Below the pieces are notes generated by a model. That model had not been told where the DNA came from and did not search any database. It worked only from the letters and a program-made list of their open reading frames with translations. A DNA stretch of 64,000 nucleotides from Dyella_B jejuensis (GTDB taxonomy: Bacteria; Pseudomonadota; Gammaproteobacteria; Xanthomonadales; Rhodanobacteraceae): positions 62,001-126,000 of the forward strand of contig NZ_JADIKJ010000017.1 of NCBI RefSeq assembly GCF_044904675.1. Reading direction: 5' to 3'. Shown one piece after another: positions 1 through 10,246 of this stretch (the first letter of the stretch is position 1; each line of letters starts with the position of its first letter). A program made the translations under genes and the position numbers.

Positions 1-969
1 CACGCCCCATACCGCGGTACCCAGGGCGGAAGGGATCATGCGCACGATCGCGTAGAACGCCGTGAAGTACCACACCGGCTTGATCTGCGCGGGCGTGACC
101 AGATTGTTCGCCGCGATCGAGTTGTCGTGCTCGAGGAACCAGCCGCCGAAGGTCGGCTGGAAGAAGATGATGAAGGCGGCAATGGCCAGGAACAGCCCGA
201 CGCCGACCAGATCCTTCACCGTGTAATACGGGTGGAACGGAATGCCGTCGGCCGGCTTGGTCGGATCCCAGCGATTCCCCTTCGGCCCATGCTTGACGTC
301 CACGCCGTCCGGGTTGTTGGAGCCCACCTCGTGCAGCGCCGCCAGATGCAGCACCACCAGCAGCAGCAATACCAGCGGCAGCGCGATCACGTGCAGGGCG
401 AAGAAACGGTTGAGGGTGGCATCGGCAGGCAGGAAGTCACCCATGATCCACTCGACCAGATCCTTGCCGATCACCGGAATCGTGCCGAACAGCGAAACGA
501 TCACCTTGGCGCCCCAGAACGACATGTTGCCCCACGGCAGCACGTAGCCCATGAAGGCTTCGGCCATCAGCACCAGGAAGATCAGCATGCCGAGCAGCCA
601 CACCAGCTCGCGCGGCTTCTGGTACGAGCCGTACATGATGCCGCGGAACATGTGCAGGTAGACCACCACGAAGAACAGCGACGCTCCGGTGGTGTGCATG
701 TAGCGGATCAGCCAGCCCCATTCCACGTCGCGCATGATGTACTGCACCGAGTCGAAGGCGCCGGCCGCGCTCGGGTCGTAGTTCATGGTGAGGAAGATGC
801 CGGTGACGATCTGGTTGACCAGCACCAGCAAGGCAAGCGAACCGAAGTAATACCAAAGATTGAAATTCTTCGGCGCGTAGTACTCGGTCATATGCTTGCG
901 ATACACCGGCATCAAGCCGGGGGCGCGCTCGCTGACCCAGTCGCCGATAGTCGAGAAGACGTTCGCCAT
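1..969 (-). CDS. petB: Cytochrome b of the bc1 complex, partial (C-terminus beyond window)
   Basis: This is the haem-binding membrane subunit of the cytochrome bc1 complex, which oxidises ubiquinol at the Qo site and passes electrons to the Rieske protein. The 323 visible residues include the N-terminal MANVFSTIGDWVSERAPG, the LHMFRG segment, the VLPWGNMSFWGAKV stretch with paired-helix histidines, and HPYYTVKDL. Cytochrome b is usually about 400-430 residues, so roughly a quarter is missing at the window edge. The start ATG shares one base with the petA stop (TAATG), which indicates translational coupling. petC would be expected downstream, outside the window. Confidence 0.96.
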   Translation of the reverse strand, partial: MANVFSTIGDWVSERAPGLMPVYRKHMTEYYAPKNFNLWYYFGSLALLVLVNQIVTGIFLTMNYDPSAAGAFDSVQYIMRDVEWGWLIRYMHTTGASLFFVVVYLHMFRGIMYGSYQKPRELVWLLGMLIFLVLMAEAFMGYVLPWGNMSFWGAKVIVSLFGTIPVIGKDLVEWIMGDFLPADATLNRFFALHVIALPLVLLLLVVLHLAALHEVGSNNPDGVDVKHGPKGNRWDPTKPADGIPFHPYYTVKDLVGVGLFLAIAAFIIFFQPTFGGWFLEHDNSIAANNLVTPAQIKPVWYFTAFYAIVRMIPSALGTAVWGV

Positions 970-1574
970 TACGCTGCCCCCTGCGGATCGACGCCGATCT
1001 GCACCGTGCTGTCATCGACGAAGTGATACGGCGGGATCACCATGTTCTTCGGTGCCGGCACGCCCTGATACACGCGCCCGGCCATGTCGTAGCGCGAGTG
1101 GTGGCAGGGACAGTAATAGCCGCCCTGCCAGTTCGGGTCGAACGGCTCGGGCTTCATCTCGCCCACGAAATTGGGCACGCAGCCCAGATGCGTGCAGATG
1201 CCGACCATCACCAGCCACTCGGGCTTGATCGAACGTGTTTCGTTCTGCGCGTATTTCGGCTGCTGGTCGGCCGAGGCACCATCGGATTTCGGATCGACCA
1301 GGCGAGGATCCTGGTTGGGCAACGCGGCAAGTTGCGCCGGCGTGCGATTGACGATGAATACCGGAAGGCTGCGCCAGGCCACGATCAACTGCTGGCCGGG
1401 TTCGATCTTCTTCAGTGATTGCGTAACGGGAGCGCCGGCCGCCTTGGCTCTTGCACTGGGTTCCCATGATTTGATGAAGGGCACAGCTGCCGCCACTACG
1501 CCGACTCCCCCAACCACAGCCGTGGTCGTGGTGAGAAAGCGGCGGCGGCCTTGATCGACGACTTCGTTCGCCAT
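969..1574 (-). CDS. petA: Ubiquinol-cytochrome c reductase Rieske iron-sulfur subunit
   Basis: This 201-residue protein carries the [2Fe-2S] cluster of the bc1 complex and transfers electrons from ubiquinol to cytochrome c1 on the periplasmic side. The N-terminus has a twin-arginine-type signal anchor (GRRRFLTTTTAV followed by a hydrophobic helix), as expected for a Tat-inserted Rieske protein. The cluster-binding boxes CTHLGCVP and CPCHHSRYD are both intact, including the two cysteines that form the stabilising disulfide. It is the first gene of the pet operon and overlaps petB by one base. It is divergent from the degS-like gene across a 230-base control region. Confidence 0.97.
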   Translation of the reverse strand: MANEVVDQGRRRFLTTTTAVVGGVGVVAAAVPFIKSWEPSARAKAAGAPVTQSLKKIEPGQQLIVAWRSLPVFIVNRTPAQLAALPNQDPRLVDPKSDGASADQQPKYAQNETRSIKPEWLVMVGICTHLGCVPNFVGEMKPEPFDPNWQGGYYCPCHHSRYDMAGRVYQGVPAPKNMVIPPYHFVDDSTVQIGVDPQGAA

Positions 1575-1807
1575 CAGGCTCTCCGGTATTGCATGCCATT
1601 GAGAATGCAGAAACCAGATTCTGCCGCCGTGGACGAAAAAGATTGCGCTTCGCCGACCGCCCCAGGATCGTGCCCCTGCAAAAATCGCGTTACCTACAAA
1701 AATCGCGTTAGTCTAGCCTCAGGTCAAGAACCCTACAATAAAACCGCACAGGCGGTCACGTCGCTCCGCCACACTCCACGCATCGATTCCACGGATTGCA
1801 TTACGAC
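1575..1807. promoter_or_regulatory. Divergent control region between petA and the degS-like gene
   Basis: This gene-free stretch must hold the promoters of the pet operon (leftward) and of the protease gene (rightward). A TACAAT hexamer at 1734-1739 is a possible -10 box for the rightward gene, but no convincing -35 box is visible at the right spacing. A 13-base sequence occurs twice with an 18-base period just upstream and is listed separately. The roles given here are inference. Confidence 0.4.
1680..1710. repeat. Two direct copies of AAAAATCGCGTTA
   Basis: The 13-base unit is at 1680-1692 and again, identically, at 1698-1710. The 18-base period places the two copies on roughly similar faces of the helix. 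The pair sits about 25 bases upstream of a TACAAT -10-like box, as a paired regulator site might, but no known regulator motif was recognised. Confidence 0.6.
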
Positions 1808-3037
<1,230 letters not shown>

Positions 3038-3048
3038 TCAGTAAAGAT

Positions 3049-3088
3049 GGGTTGCCAAAGGACAACCCGGCGCCCAGGCACAGGCGCC
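3049..3088. terminator. Two stem-loops between convergent genes
   Basis: GGGTTG (3049-3054) pairs with CAACCC (3063-3068), and directly after it GGCGCC (3069-3074) pairs with GGCGCC (3083-3088). They lie between the converging 3' ends of the protease and lytic transglycosylase genes. No T-run follows, so intrinsic termination is only probable. Confidence 0.45.
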
Positions 3089-3150
3089 CGCTTCGATGTG
3101 TTTCGCGAGCGGCATCGCCGCCGACGCTTGCGCTAGAAAAGCAAGCATCC

Positions 3151-4197
3151 TTAAAGGCTCGCATCCAGCGGCGGATGCAATGCCTTCGTATAGCGCTTCA
3201 ACAATTCCCCTACGCGCTGCACGTAAACCTGCGTTTCCGCGAACGGCGGCACGCCGTTGTAGTGCTGTACCGCTGCCGGCCCGGCGTTGTACGCGGCAGC
3301 GGCCAGCCGGGCGTCGCCATTGAAATTCTTCAGCAACAGTTGGAGGTAGCGTGCACCGCCGCGAATGTTCTGGGTGGGGTCGAACGCATCGAGCACGCCC
3401 ATGTCATTGGCGGTGCCCGGCATCAGCTGCATCAGGCCCTGCGCCCCCTTGAGCGACATCGCGCGCGGATTGAAAGCGCTCTCCGCATGGATGATGGCGC
3501 GCAGCAGCGCTTCATCCACGCCCGACTCCAGGCTCGCATCGTGGATCGCCGCGGCGTAGTCGGTCAGGTCCAGGTGCACGGTGCCCCAGTTGATCGGCGA
3601 GTGCAGGTTGCACGCCATGCACGTGGCGATATAGCTGAAGAGCCGGGTGACGTTGCGCGCCTGTGTTCCCCCCGGGGGAATATTGGTGTATTCCACGCTG
3701 CCATCGCGACGCACGACCCGGTAGACGGCGCCGCGCAGGACGCGGTTGTCCGGCGAATCGGTCGCGTCGGCCGAAGGTAGCGCCGCCGTTATTCCTTCTC
3801 CTCGCGCTTCGCTGTACGTCCACTGCCCCGGCTTGCCGGTGAAGGGAGCGGGCTTGGGCGCCACCTGTGCGGTGGTCTGCACCTCGCCTTCGACGCGGTC
3901 CAGCGATGCGACCATCGGCGCGATCGGTTCGGCGCTGGTTTCCGCCCAGCCGGTAACCCAGGCCAGGGAGCTGACCTGGCTCGATGCCGATCGCTTCGGC
4001 GCGGCATGCACTGCGGCCGGGGCGAACGAACCCAATGGCTTGCAGTCGCGATAACCCGCCGCCGTCCCGGTGAAAACGATCTCGCCCTGCGAACCCGCGC
4101 AACGGAAGAGCGTGGCGGCATGCGCAGGCCTGGCGCCAAGCGCGGCCAGCACGCAGCCGCAAACCAGCGCGACCTGCAGCAGGGTCATCCACAACAT
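3151..4197 (-). CDS. Secreted lytic transglycosylase (SLT domain)
   Basis: The protein is about 348 residues long and should cleave the glycan strands of peptidoglycan in the periplasm. From the ATG at 4197 it opens with a good signal peptide (MLWMTLLQVALVCG, ending ARPAHA). A short cysteine-containing region (FRCAG...YRDC, DUF4124-like) follows, then a linker. The C-terminal half is a goose-lysozyme-like SLT domain with the catalytic glutamate in IIHAESAFNPRA, then GLMQLMPGTA and AAYNAGPAAV. Upstream ATGs at 4254 and 4329 are in frame, but neither gives a proper signal peptide. The gene converges on the degS-like gene. Confidence 0.88.
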   Translation of the reverse strand: MLWMTLLQVALVCGCVLAALGARPAHAATLFRCAGSQGEIVFTGTAAGYRDCKPLGSFAPAAVHAAPKRSASSQVSSLAWVTGWAETSAEPIAPMVASLDRVEGEVQTTAQVAPKPAPFTGKPGQWTYSEARGEGITAALPSADATDSPDNRVLRGAVYRVVRRDGSVEYTNIPPGGTQARNVTRLFSYIATCMACNLHSPINWGTVHLDLTDYAAAIHDASLESGVDEALLRAIIHAESAFNPRAMSLKGAQGLMQLMPGTANDMGVLDAFDPTQNIRGGARYLQLLLKNFNGDARLAAAAYNAGPAAVQHYNGVPPFAETQVYVQRVGELLKRYTKALHPPLDASL

Positions 4198-4451
4198 GGG
4201 GAGGCAGGCTGCCTGGGGACCGACGCCTCCCCTTTGGCACTCGGCGACGGGCATGCCGGCAGTTTGCCCCCGCCGCCGCCCCAGGCCAAGCCCGCCTTGC
4301 CGATTTCGTGCGCCAGAGCGGGTTCGCAAGTGCTTGATCTGTCTTTATTGTCAGTGGCGGCCCGGGCACCGGGCTAGTAAAATACGCGGTTCGACGCAAG
4401 CAGCATGCACCTTCCGACGTCGCGCCCTTCGATTCCACGGTACCGAACGCC

Positions 4452-5795
4452 ATGAGCGGCAAGCTTTTCATCAAGACCCACGGTTGCCAGATGAACGAGT
4501 ACGACTCGGCCAAGATGGCCGACGTGCTGAAAGCGTCGCACGGCCTGGAATTGACCCAGGACGAGACGGAAGCGGACGTGATCCTGATCAACACCTGCTC
4601 GATCCGCGAAAAGGCGCAGGAAAAGGTCTTCAGCCAGCTCGGCCGCTGGAAGGAACACAAGCAGGGCGGCAAGCCCGTGCTGATCGGCGTCGGCGGCTGC
4701 GTGGCGTCGCAGGAAGGCGAGGCGATCATCAAGCGCGCCCCTTACGTGGACCTGGTATTCGGTCCGCAAACCCTGCACCGCCTGCCCGCGCTGATCGAGG
4801 CCAAGCGCGCCACCGGCAAGCCGCAGGTCGATATCAGCTTTCCCGAGATCGAGAAATTCGACCGCCTGCCCGAGCCGCGCGCCGAAGGCCCCACCGCCTT
4901 CGTCTCGATCATGGAAGGCTGCTCCAAGTACTGCTCTTACTGCGTGGTGCCCTACACCCGCGGCGAGGAAATCAGCCGCCCGTTCGACGACGTGATCGTG
5001 GAAGTGGCGCAACTGGCCGACCAGGGCGTGCGCGAAGTGATCCTGCTCGGCCAGAACGTCAACGCTTACCGTGGCCCCACGCACGATGGCGGCAGCGCGG
5101 ACCTGGCCGTGCTGATCCATGCCATCGCGCAGCTCGACGGCATCGGCCGCATCCGCTTCACCACCTCGCATCCGCTGGAGTTTTCCGATTCGCTGATCGA
5201 GGCCTACGCCAACGTGCCGCAGCTGGCCAACTTCCTGCACCTGCCGGTGCAAGCCGGCTCGGACCGCATCCTCACCGCGATGAAGCGCGGCTACACGGCG
5301 CTGGAATTCAAGCAGAAGATCCGCAAGCTGCGCGCGGTGCGCCCGGATATCTGCATCTCCTCGGATTTCATCGTGGGCTTCCCCGGCGAAACGGACGAGG
5401 ATTTCGAAAAGACCATGAAGCTGATCGACGACGTCGGCTTCGACCAAAGCTTCTCCTTCATCTTTTCCTCCCGCCCCGGCACGCCGGCGGCGAACCTCGC
5501 CGACGACACGCCGGCATCGGTAAAAAGCGCGCGCCTGGCGCGCCTGCAGTCGGTGCTTAACGACAACGCCAGGAAGATCAACGAGGCGATGGTCGGCACC
5601 GTGCAGCGGGTGCTGGTGGAAAAACCCAGCAAGAAAAACCCGAACGAGCTGACCGGCCGCAGCGAGAACATGCGCTACGTGAACTTCCCCGGCCCCGCGC
5701 GGCTGATCGGCCAGTTCATCGACGTGCTGATCACCGAGGCCATGAGCAACTCACTGCGCGGCCGGATCCATGGCGCGGACAGCCAGGCTGCCTGA
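4452..5795 (+). CDS. miaB: tRNA-2-methylthio-N6-dimethylallyladenosine synthase
   Basis: MiaB is a radical-SAM methylthiotransferase that adds the 2-methylthio group to i6A37 of tRNAs reading UNN codons. All three parts are present in 447 residues: the N-terminal UPF0004 domain (TCSIREKAQEK, GCVASQEG), the radical SAM core with Cx3Cx2C in GCSKYCSYCVVPYTRG, and a C-terminal TRAM domain (about 380-445). The length is normal for the family. It opens the conserved miaB-phoH-ybeY-corC neighbourhood. The gene starts ATGAGCGGCAAG after about 75 bases of A/T-containing leader. Confidence 0.97.
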   Translation: MSGKLFIKTHGCQMNEYDSAKMADVLKASHGLELTQDETEADVILINTCSIREKAQEKVFSQLGRWKEHKQGGKPVLIGVGGCVASQEGEAIIKRAPYVDLVFGPQTLHRLPALIEAKRATGKPQVDISFPEIEKFDRLPEPRAEGPTAFVSIMEGCSKYCSYCVVPYTRGEEISRPFDDVIVEVAQLADQGVREVILLGQNVNAYRGPTHDGGSADLAVLIHAIAQLDGIGRIRFTTSHPLEFSDSLIEAYANVPQLANFLHLPVQAGSDRILTAMKRGYTALEFKQKIRKLRAVRPDICISSDFIVGFPGETDEDFEKTMKLIDDVGFDQSFSFIFSSRPGTPAANLADDTPASVKSARLARLQSVLNDNARKINEAMVGTVQRVLVEKPSKKNPNELTGRSENMRYVNFPGPARLIGQFIDVLITEAMSNSLRGRIHGADSQAA

Positions 5796-6115
5796 GCAGC
5801 CGACCGGCCCACGGCGCGCCGCCGGATTCCGGCGCCAGCCCTCAAATGCATCGGATTTTCAAACTCCATCCATCTCCCGGCAAGGTGCCCATGGCAACGG
5901 TGGCAGCGCATCGGGATATCGAGAAAGCGCTCCTTCATCAGGTACAACTGTGATGATGCGTCCGCTGCGACTGCCGGCCGTCGATGGCGTACTGGAAAAA
6001 TCGCGCACAGGCCGCAACAACTACTACGTCAACCGTGGCCTGTTCGATTTGCCCGGCCACGGCGCCCCTTCAATCAAATGGCCCCAGCGCCATCCTGCCA
6101 TGCTCGACACCACTC

Positions 6116-7135
6116 ATGACCAACGGCCTGAACCAACGCGACTTCGCCCTCGACCCGGAAGATAACGCCCGGCTTGCCAACCTGTGCGGTCCGTTCGACG
6201 AACACCTGCGCCAGGTGGAACTGCGCCTGGGCGTGGAGATCGACCACCGCGGCAACCTGTTCCAGGTGATCGGCGAAGAAGGCGCCACGCGCGCCGGCGA
6301 AAAAGTATTGAAGGCGCTGTATGCCGCCACCGAAAGCGAAGCGCTCAGCGGCGCCAGGATCAACCTGCACCTGGCCGAATCCGGGATCGACGCGATCACC
6401 GAGGAAGCCGCCGAAGGCGCGCAGGAAGTGACGATCAAGGTGAAGCGCGGCGTGATCAAGGGACGCGGCCCCAACCAGGCGCGCTACCTGCATGCGATCA
6501 CCACACACGACATCAATTTCGGCGTAGGCCCGGCCGGCACCGGCAAGACGTACCTCGCTGTCGCCAGCGCCGTGGAGGCGCTGGAAGCCAATCGCGTGCA
6601 GCGCCTGCTGTTGGTGCGTCCGGCGGTCGAGGCCGGCGAGAAGCTCGGTTTTCTGCCGGGCGACCTGTCGCAAAAAGTCGATCCCTACCTGCGTCCGCTG
6701 TACGACGCGCTCTATGAAATGCTCGGCTTCGAGAAAGTCGCCAAGCTGATCGAACGCAACGTGATCGAGATCGCCCCGCTGGCGTATATGCGCGGCCGCA
6801 CCCTCAACGATTCCTACGTGATCCTCGACGAAGCGCAGAACACTACCGTCGAGCAGATGAAGATGTTCCTCACCCGCATCGGCTTCGGCTCGGTGGCGGT
6901 GATCACCGGCGATGTCAGCCAGATCGACCTGCCGCGCCACATCCGTTCGGGCTTGCGCCATGCGGTGGAAGTGCTGCGCGGCGTGGACGGCATCAGCTTT
7001 ACGTTCTTCACCTCGCGCGATGTGGTGCGCCATCCGCTGGTGGCGAAGATCGTGCGGGCGTATGAGGCCTTCGAACAGGCGGATACCGAGCCATCGGGCA
7101 AAGGCCGCGTGGACAAGCCGATGCGCGGAAACTGA
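6116..7135 (+). CDS. ybeZ: PhoH-like P-loop ATPase (YbeZ)
   Basis: The 339-residue PhoH-family protein has Walker A at GPAGTGKTYLAVA and Walker B at VILDEAQNTT. The N-terminal domain resembles that of YbeZ, the partner of the rRNA-maturation nuclease YbeY, which is encoded 3 bases downstream. The frame is open back to 5984, but the upstream 44 residues (Thr- and Ala-rich) do not look like the family. The ATG at 6116 gives the usual length of about 340-350 residues. The 320 bases between miaB and this start hold no other gene that I can support. Confidence 0.94.
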   Translation: MTNGLNQRDFALDPEDNARLANLCGPFDEHLRQVELRLGVEIDHRGNLFQVIGEEGATRAGEKVLKALYAATESEALSGARINLHLAESGIDAITEEAAEGAQEVTIKVKRGVIKGRGPNQARYLHAITTHDINFGVGPAGTGKTYLAVASAVEALEANRVQRLLLVRPAVEAGEKLGFLPGDLSQKVDPYLRPLYDALYEMLGFEKVAKLIERNVIEIAPLAYMRGRTLNDSYVILDEAQNTTVEQMKMFLTRIGFGSVAVITGDVSQIDLPRHIRSGLRHAVEVLRGVDGISFTFFTSRDVVRHPLVAKIVRAYEAFEQADTEPSGKGRVDKPMRGN

Positions 7136-7138
7136 TCG

Positions 7139-7627
7139 ATGGCAGGCCAACCACCGCCCGGTTCGATCGTGCACCTGAGCTTTGGCCTCCCGCGCGCAGG
7201 CGTGCCTGCTCCAGCGAGTTTCCGGCGCTGGGTGGACGCCGCACTTGCCGGCGCCAGGCGGCGCAAAGCCACCGAACTGGCGATTCGCATCGTCGGCACG
7301 CGCGAAGGACGCCGCCTCAACCGCGATTACCGCGGCAAGGATTACGCCACGAACGTATTGTCGTTTCCCGCCGAGCTGCCGCCCGGCATGGCGCTGCCGC
7401 TGATCGGCGACCTTGCCATCTGCGCGCCCGTCGTCCAACGCGAAGCGGCCGAGCAAGGCAAACCGGCGCGCGACCATTGGGCGCACATGACCGTGCACGG
7501 CGTGCTGCATTTGCTGGGCTACGATCACCTGGCGGACGCCGAAGCGGAAGCGATGGAAACCCTGGAAACCCGTATCCTCGCCAAGCTCGGCATCCACGAT
7601 CCCTATGCCATCGACCATGACGTTTAG
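7139..7627 (+). CDS. ybeY: Endoribonuclease YbeY, rRNA maturation factor
   Basis: YbeY is a zinc-dependent single-strand endoribonuclease needed for 16S rRNA 3' maturation and ribosome quality control. The metal-binding motif HMTVHGVLHLLGYDH is intact near residue 120, and the total length (162 residues) fits the family. An RxxNxxYRGKDYATNVLSFP block precedes it. It starts three bases after ybeZ, so the two are almost certainly co-transcribed and cotranslated. Its 3' end lies close to or overlaps the upstream alternatives of the next gene. Confidence 0.96.
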   Translation: MAGQPPPGSIVHLSFGLPRAGVPAPASFRRWVDAALAGARRRKATELAIRIVGTREGRRLNRDYRGKDYATNVLSFPAELPPGMALPLIGDLAICAPVVQREAAEQGKPARDHWAHMTVHGVLHLLGYDHLADAEAEAMETLETRILAKLGIHDPYAIDHDV

Positions 7628-7667
7628 ACGTCCATATCTGTCGCCGAACGCCTCTCAGGCCAAAGCG

Positions 7668-8924
7668 ATGCGAAAGCAGGTCGTCGCCTGCGCCTGCCTG
7701 CTCTTCGCGATGATGATATCGACGTTCGCCTGCGCCGCCGACGTCGTCCAGCAGCAGCTGGCCGATAGCAGTTGCACAGCGCTGCGCTCGGCCGCCGCTG
7801 CGATACCTGGCGCAGGCCCGATGTTGCTGGCGAGTTATCCCAGCTTGAAGCACGGCGACGACGCCACCCGCGCGCTGGAAAACGTGGCCTTCGTCTACGA
7901 CAACGCCCTGGCCGGCATCGCGCTCACCGCCTGCGGACAACCGGCGCAGGCCCGGCGCATCGCCGATGCCTTGCTGCTCGCCGCCGCACGCGATCCCAGC
8001 TTCAAGGACGGGCGCTTGCGCAACGCCTATCGCAGCGGCGCCATCGAAGGCAACAAGGTCGAGCTTCCCGGCTATTGGCAAAGCCATGGCAGTTACTGGA
8101 GTCAGGACCCATACCAGGTCGGCACAGCCACCGGCAACGTGGCCTGGGCTGCGTTGTTACTGCTGACCGTGTACGACAACACGCATGACCGGCGCTATCT
8201 GGACGGCGCCATCGCGCAATTGCATTGGATCCAGACGCATGTGGCCGGCACAGCCGCGCCGGCTGGCTACGAGGGCGGCTTCTTCGGCTACGACAATGCC
8301 CAGCGCGCGCAGCACTGGAAAGCCACCGAACACCATATCGACGTCTATGCGGCCGCCACCTGGGCCGCGCGCGCCAGCGGCGACGCGACCCTTGCACAGC
8401 AGGCCAGGCTGGCCGGCCGCTTCGTCGACGCCATGTGGGACAACACGCAGCATCGCTTCCTGGTCGGCACGCTCGACGACGGCAAGACGCTGTCCCGCGA
8501 CAAATCCGGGCTGGATGCGCAAGTGTGGCCGCTGCTTGCCTTCCAGCCGCATCCGGCGCCATGGAACGACGTGTGGACATGGGTCGACACGCAGCACCGC
8601 AGCGGCGACGGCTACGGTTATCGCCGCCATCCCGATGGCATCTGGACCGAAGGCAGCGCACAGGTTGCCGCCGCCCTGCAGGCCAGCGGCAAACCGGTCC
8701 CCGCTACGCTGTGGCGGCTGCTCGCCGCCCAGCGCAGCGGCGACGGCATGCTCTACGCCACTCCACAGGCCCGCATCAGCACCGATTTCGCGATCGGCCC
8801 CACCTCGACCTACGCCGATTTTTTCTACTATCACCTGCCGCATCTGGGCGCGACCGCCTGGACGGCGCTGGCGGCCGAGGGCTGGAATCCCTTCACCGGC
8901 CAGCCCATCCTTCGCACGCACTAG
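7668..8924 (+). CDS. Secreted protein of unknown function, possibly alpha/alpha-barrel fold
   Basis: From the ATG at 7668 this is a 418-residue protein with a clear signal peptide (MRKQVVACACLLFAMM, cleavage near FACAAD). No family was recognised. It is rich in Trp/Tyr/Gly and in repeated helix-pair patterns (TGNVAWAALLLLTVYD, HIDVYAAATWAARA, SAQVAAALQASGK), the look of six-hairpin glycoside-processing enzymes. That fold assignment is inference. The frame is open to 7605, overlapping ybeY, but only the 7668 start exposes the signal peptide directly. It sits between ybeY and corC, normally adjacent in related bacteria, so it looks like an insertion into a conserved operon. Confidence 0.7.
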   Translation: MRKQVVACACLLFAMMISTFACAADVVQQQLADSSCTALRSAAAAIPGAGPMLLASYPSLKHGDDATRALENVAFVYDNALAGIALTACGQPAQARRIADALLLAAARDPSFKDGRLRNAYRSGAIEGNKVELPGYWQSHGSYWSQDPYQVGTATGNVAWAALLLLTVYDNTHDRRYLDGAIAQLHWIQTHVAGTAAPAGYEGGFFGYDNAQRAQHWKATEHHIDVYAAATWAARASGDATLAQQARLAGRFVDAMWDNTQHRFLVGTLDDGKTLSRDKSGLDAQVWPLLAFQPHPAPWNDVWTWVDTQHRSGDGYGYRRHPDGIWTEGSAQVAAALQASGKPVPATLWRLLAAQRSGDGMLYATPQARISTDFAIGPTSTYADFFYYHLPHLGATAWTALAAEGWNPFTGQPILRTH

Positions 8925-9126
8925 CCAAAGGCCACGGCGCCGGCACCGGCCCGCCAACCTGCGCAGCCGCCCAGATGCCGGATAACCGCCACCATCCAGG
9001 CCGACCGGCGAGCCCCGCTTGCACGGACAACCGCCGCCCCCGGACAGCGCCTTGCTCCCTGAATTGTCACGATATTTCCGCTAGACTCGCTCTTCCGCCC
9101 GATCCTGGGCAGCATCCGCAAGCGTA

Positions 9127-9966
9127 ATGAACGAGGACCCTGGCAGTACCAGCGGCCCGGCCCACCGCACCTGGTGGGATCGACTGGGCCACCTGTTTTC
9201 CGGCGAACCCCGCAACCGCGAAGAACTGATCGACGAGTTGCGCACCGCCCAGGCCAACGGCCTGCTTAGCGCCGACACCCTTCCCATGCTGGAAGGCGCG
9301 CTGCGAGTCACCGAACTGAACGTCGACGACGTGATGGTGCCCCGCGTACAGATCGTAATGATCGACGTCGATTCGCCGCTCCCCGAGATACTGGCCGCCG
9401 TAGTGGAATCCGGGCATTCCCGCTTCCCCGTGCATGGCGAGGACAAGGACGACATCCTCGGCATCCTGCTGGCCAAGGACCTGCTGAAGTACTTCGGCAA
9501 CGGCCACGATTTCGACCTGCGCGCGATCCTGCGCCCGGCCGTGCTGATCCCCGAATCGATGCGCCTGAATGTGCTGCTGGCGGAATTTCGCCGCAGCCGC
9601 AATCACATGGCGCTGGTGGTGGACGAGTACGGCGGCGTCGCCGGCCTGATCACCATCGAAGACGTGCTGGAAGAAATCGTCGGCGAAATCGACGACGAGC
9701 ATGACGACGAAGAAGCGCCCGACCGGATGCACGCGCAGTCCGAGGGCGAATGGATCGTGGATGCACTCACCCCGATCGCCGATTTCAACGCCGAGATCGG
9801 CGCCGCCTTCTCCGACGAAGAATTCGACACCATCGGCGGCATGGCTACCTCCGAACTCGGCCACCTGCCGGAAGTGGGCGAGCAGATCGCCATCGGTGAT
9901 TTCGAATTCCACGTCACCCAGGCCGACGACCGCCGCGTGCAGCAATTTCGGGTCGTCCGCCGCTAG
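9127..9966 (+). CDS. corC: CorC/HlyC-family protein with CBS pair (Mg/Co efflux accessory, YbeX)
   Basis: This 279-residue soluble protein has two CBS domains (about 65-125 and 130-190; DVMVPRVQIVMID and VLLAEFRRSRNHMALVVDEY) and a C-terminal CorC_HlyC domain (about 205-279, DFNAEIG to VQQFRVV). It lacks the membrane domain of larger CorB-type relatives, which is the classical CorC/YbeX form. YbeX is linked to magnesium homeostasis and ribosome maturation, in keeping with its conserved place after ybeZ-ybeY. The start ATG follows the GCAAGCGTA leader at 9120-9126. No lnt gene follows it here. Confidence 0.93.
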   Translation: MNEDPGSTSGPAHRTWWDRLGHLFSGEPRNREELIDELRTAQANGLLSADTLPMLEGALRVTELNVDDVMVPRVQIVMIDVDSPLPEILAAVVESGHSRFPVHGEDKDDILGILLAKDLLKYFGNGHDFDLRAILRPAVLIPESMRLNVLLAEFRRSRNHMALVVDEYGGVAGLITIEDVLEEIVGEIDDEHDDEEAPDRMHAQSEGEWIVDALTPIADFNAEIGAAFSDEEFDTIGGMATSELGHLPEVGEQIAIGDFEFHVTQADDRRVQQFRVVRR

Positions 9967-10000
9967 CCCTGCTGCGCTGCCAAGCCTCTCGCCAAAAGCC

Positions 10001-10246
10001 CTCTCCCCGCAGGGGAGAGGAAGAAAGGCAGCACACTTGCACGTGGGGAGAGAAAGAAAGCGGTGTACTTGCGCGATGGGCTCCCTCTCCCCTTCGAGGG
10101 TTGGGGTGAGGGGCGGCTCTTGCATTGAACTCATCCTCGAAGCGGATTTTTATTCAACATCTTCGCTAGATTGCCCCCTCACCTCGATCCTCTCCCCACA
10201 GGGAGAGGAAGAAAGGCAGCACACATGCACGAGGGGAGAGGAGGAA
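10001..10246. repeat. Intergenic palindromic repeat, two direct copies plus an inverted fragment
   Basis: The 420-base gap between corC and the DUF4105 gene holds two near-identical copies of a unit of about 56 bases (10001-10056 and 10190-10246). Each begins with a CTCTCCCC...GGGGAGAGG-type palindrome and continues AAGAAAGGCAGCACAC. Between them (10083-10113) lies CCCTCTCCCC followed by GGTTGGGGTGAGG, the same family in another arrangement. Similar palindromes recur at 48.47 and 48.61 kb. This matches the REP-like intergenic repeats that are common in Xanthomonadales genomes. The stretch 10247-10386 holds nothing I can name. Confidence 0.75.

Noticed and set aside
6074..7618. A 514-codon minus-strand frame opposite ybeZ and ybeY
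   Set aside because: The plus strand carries intact Walker and YbeY motifs; the opposite frame is compositionally a shadow.
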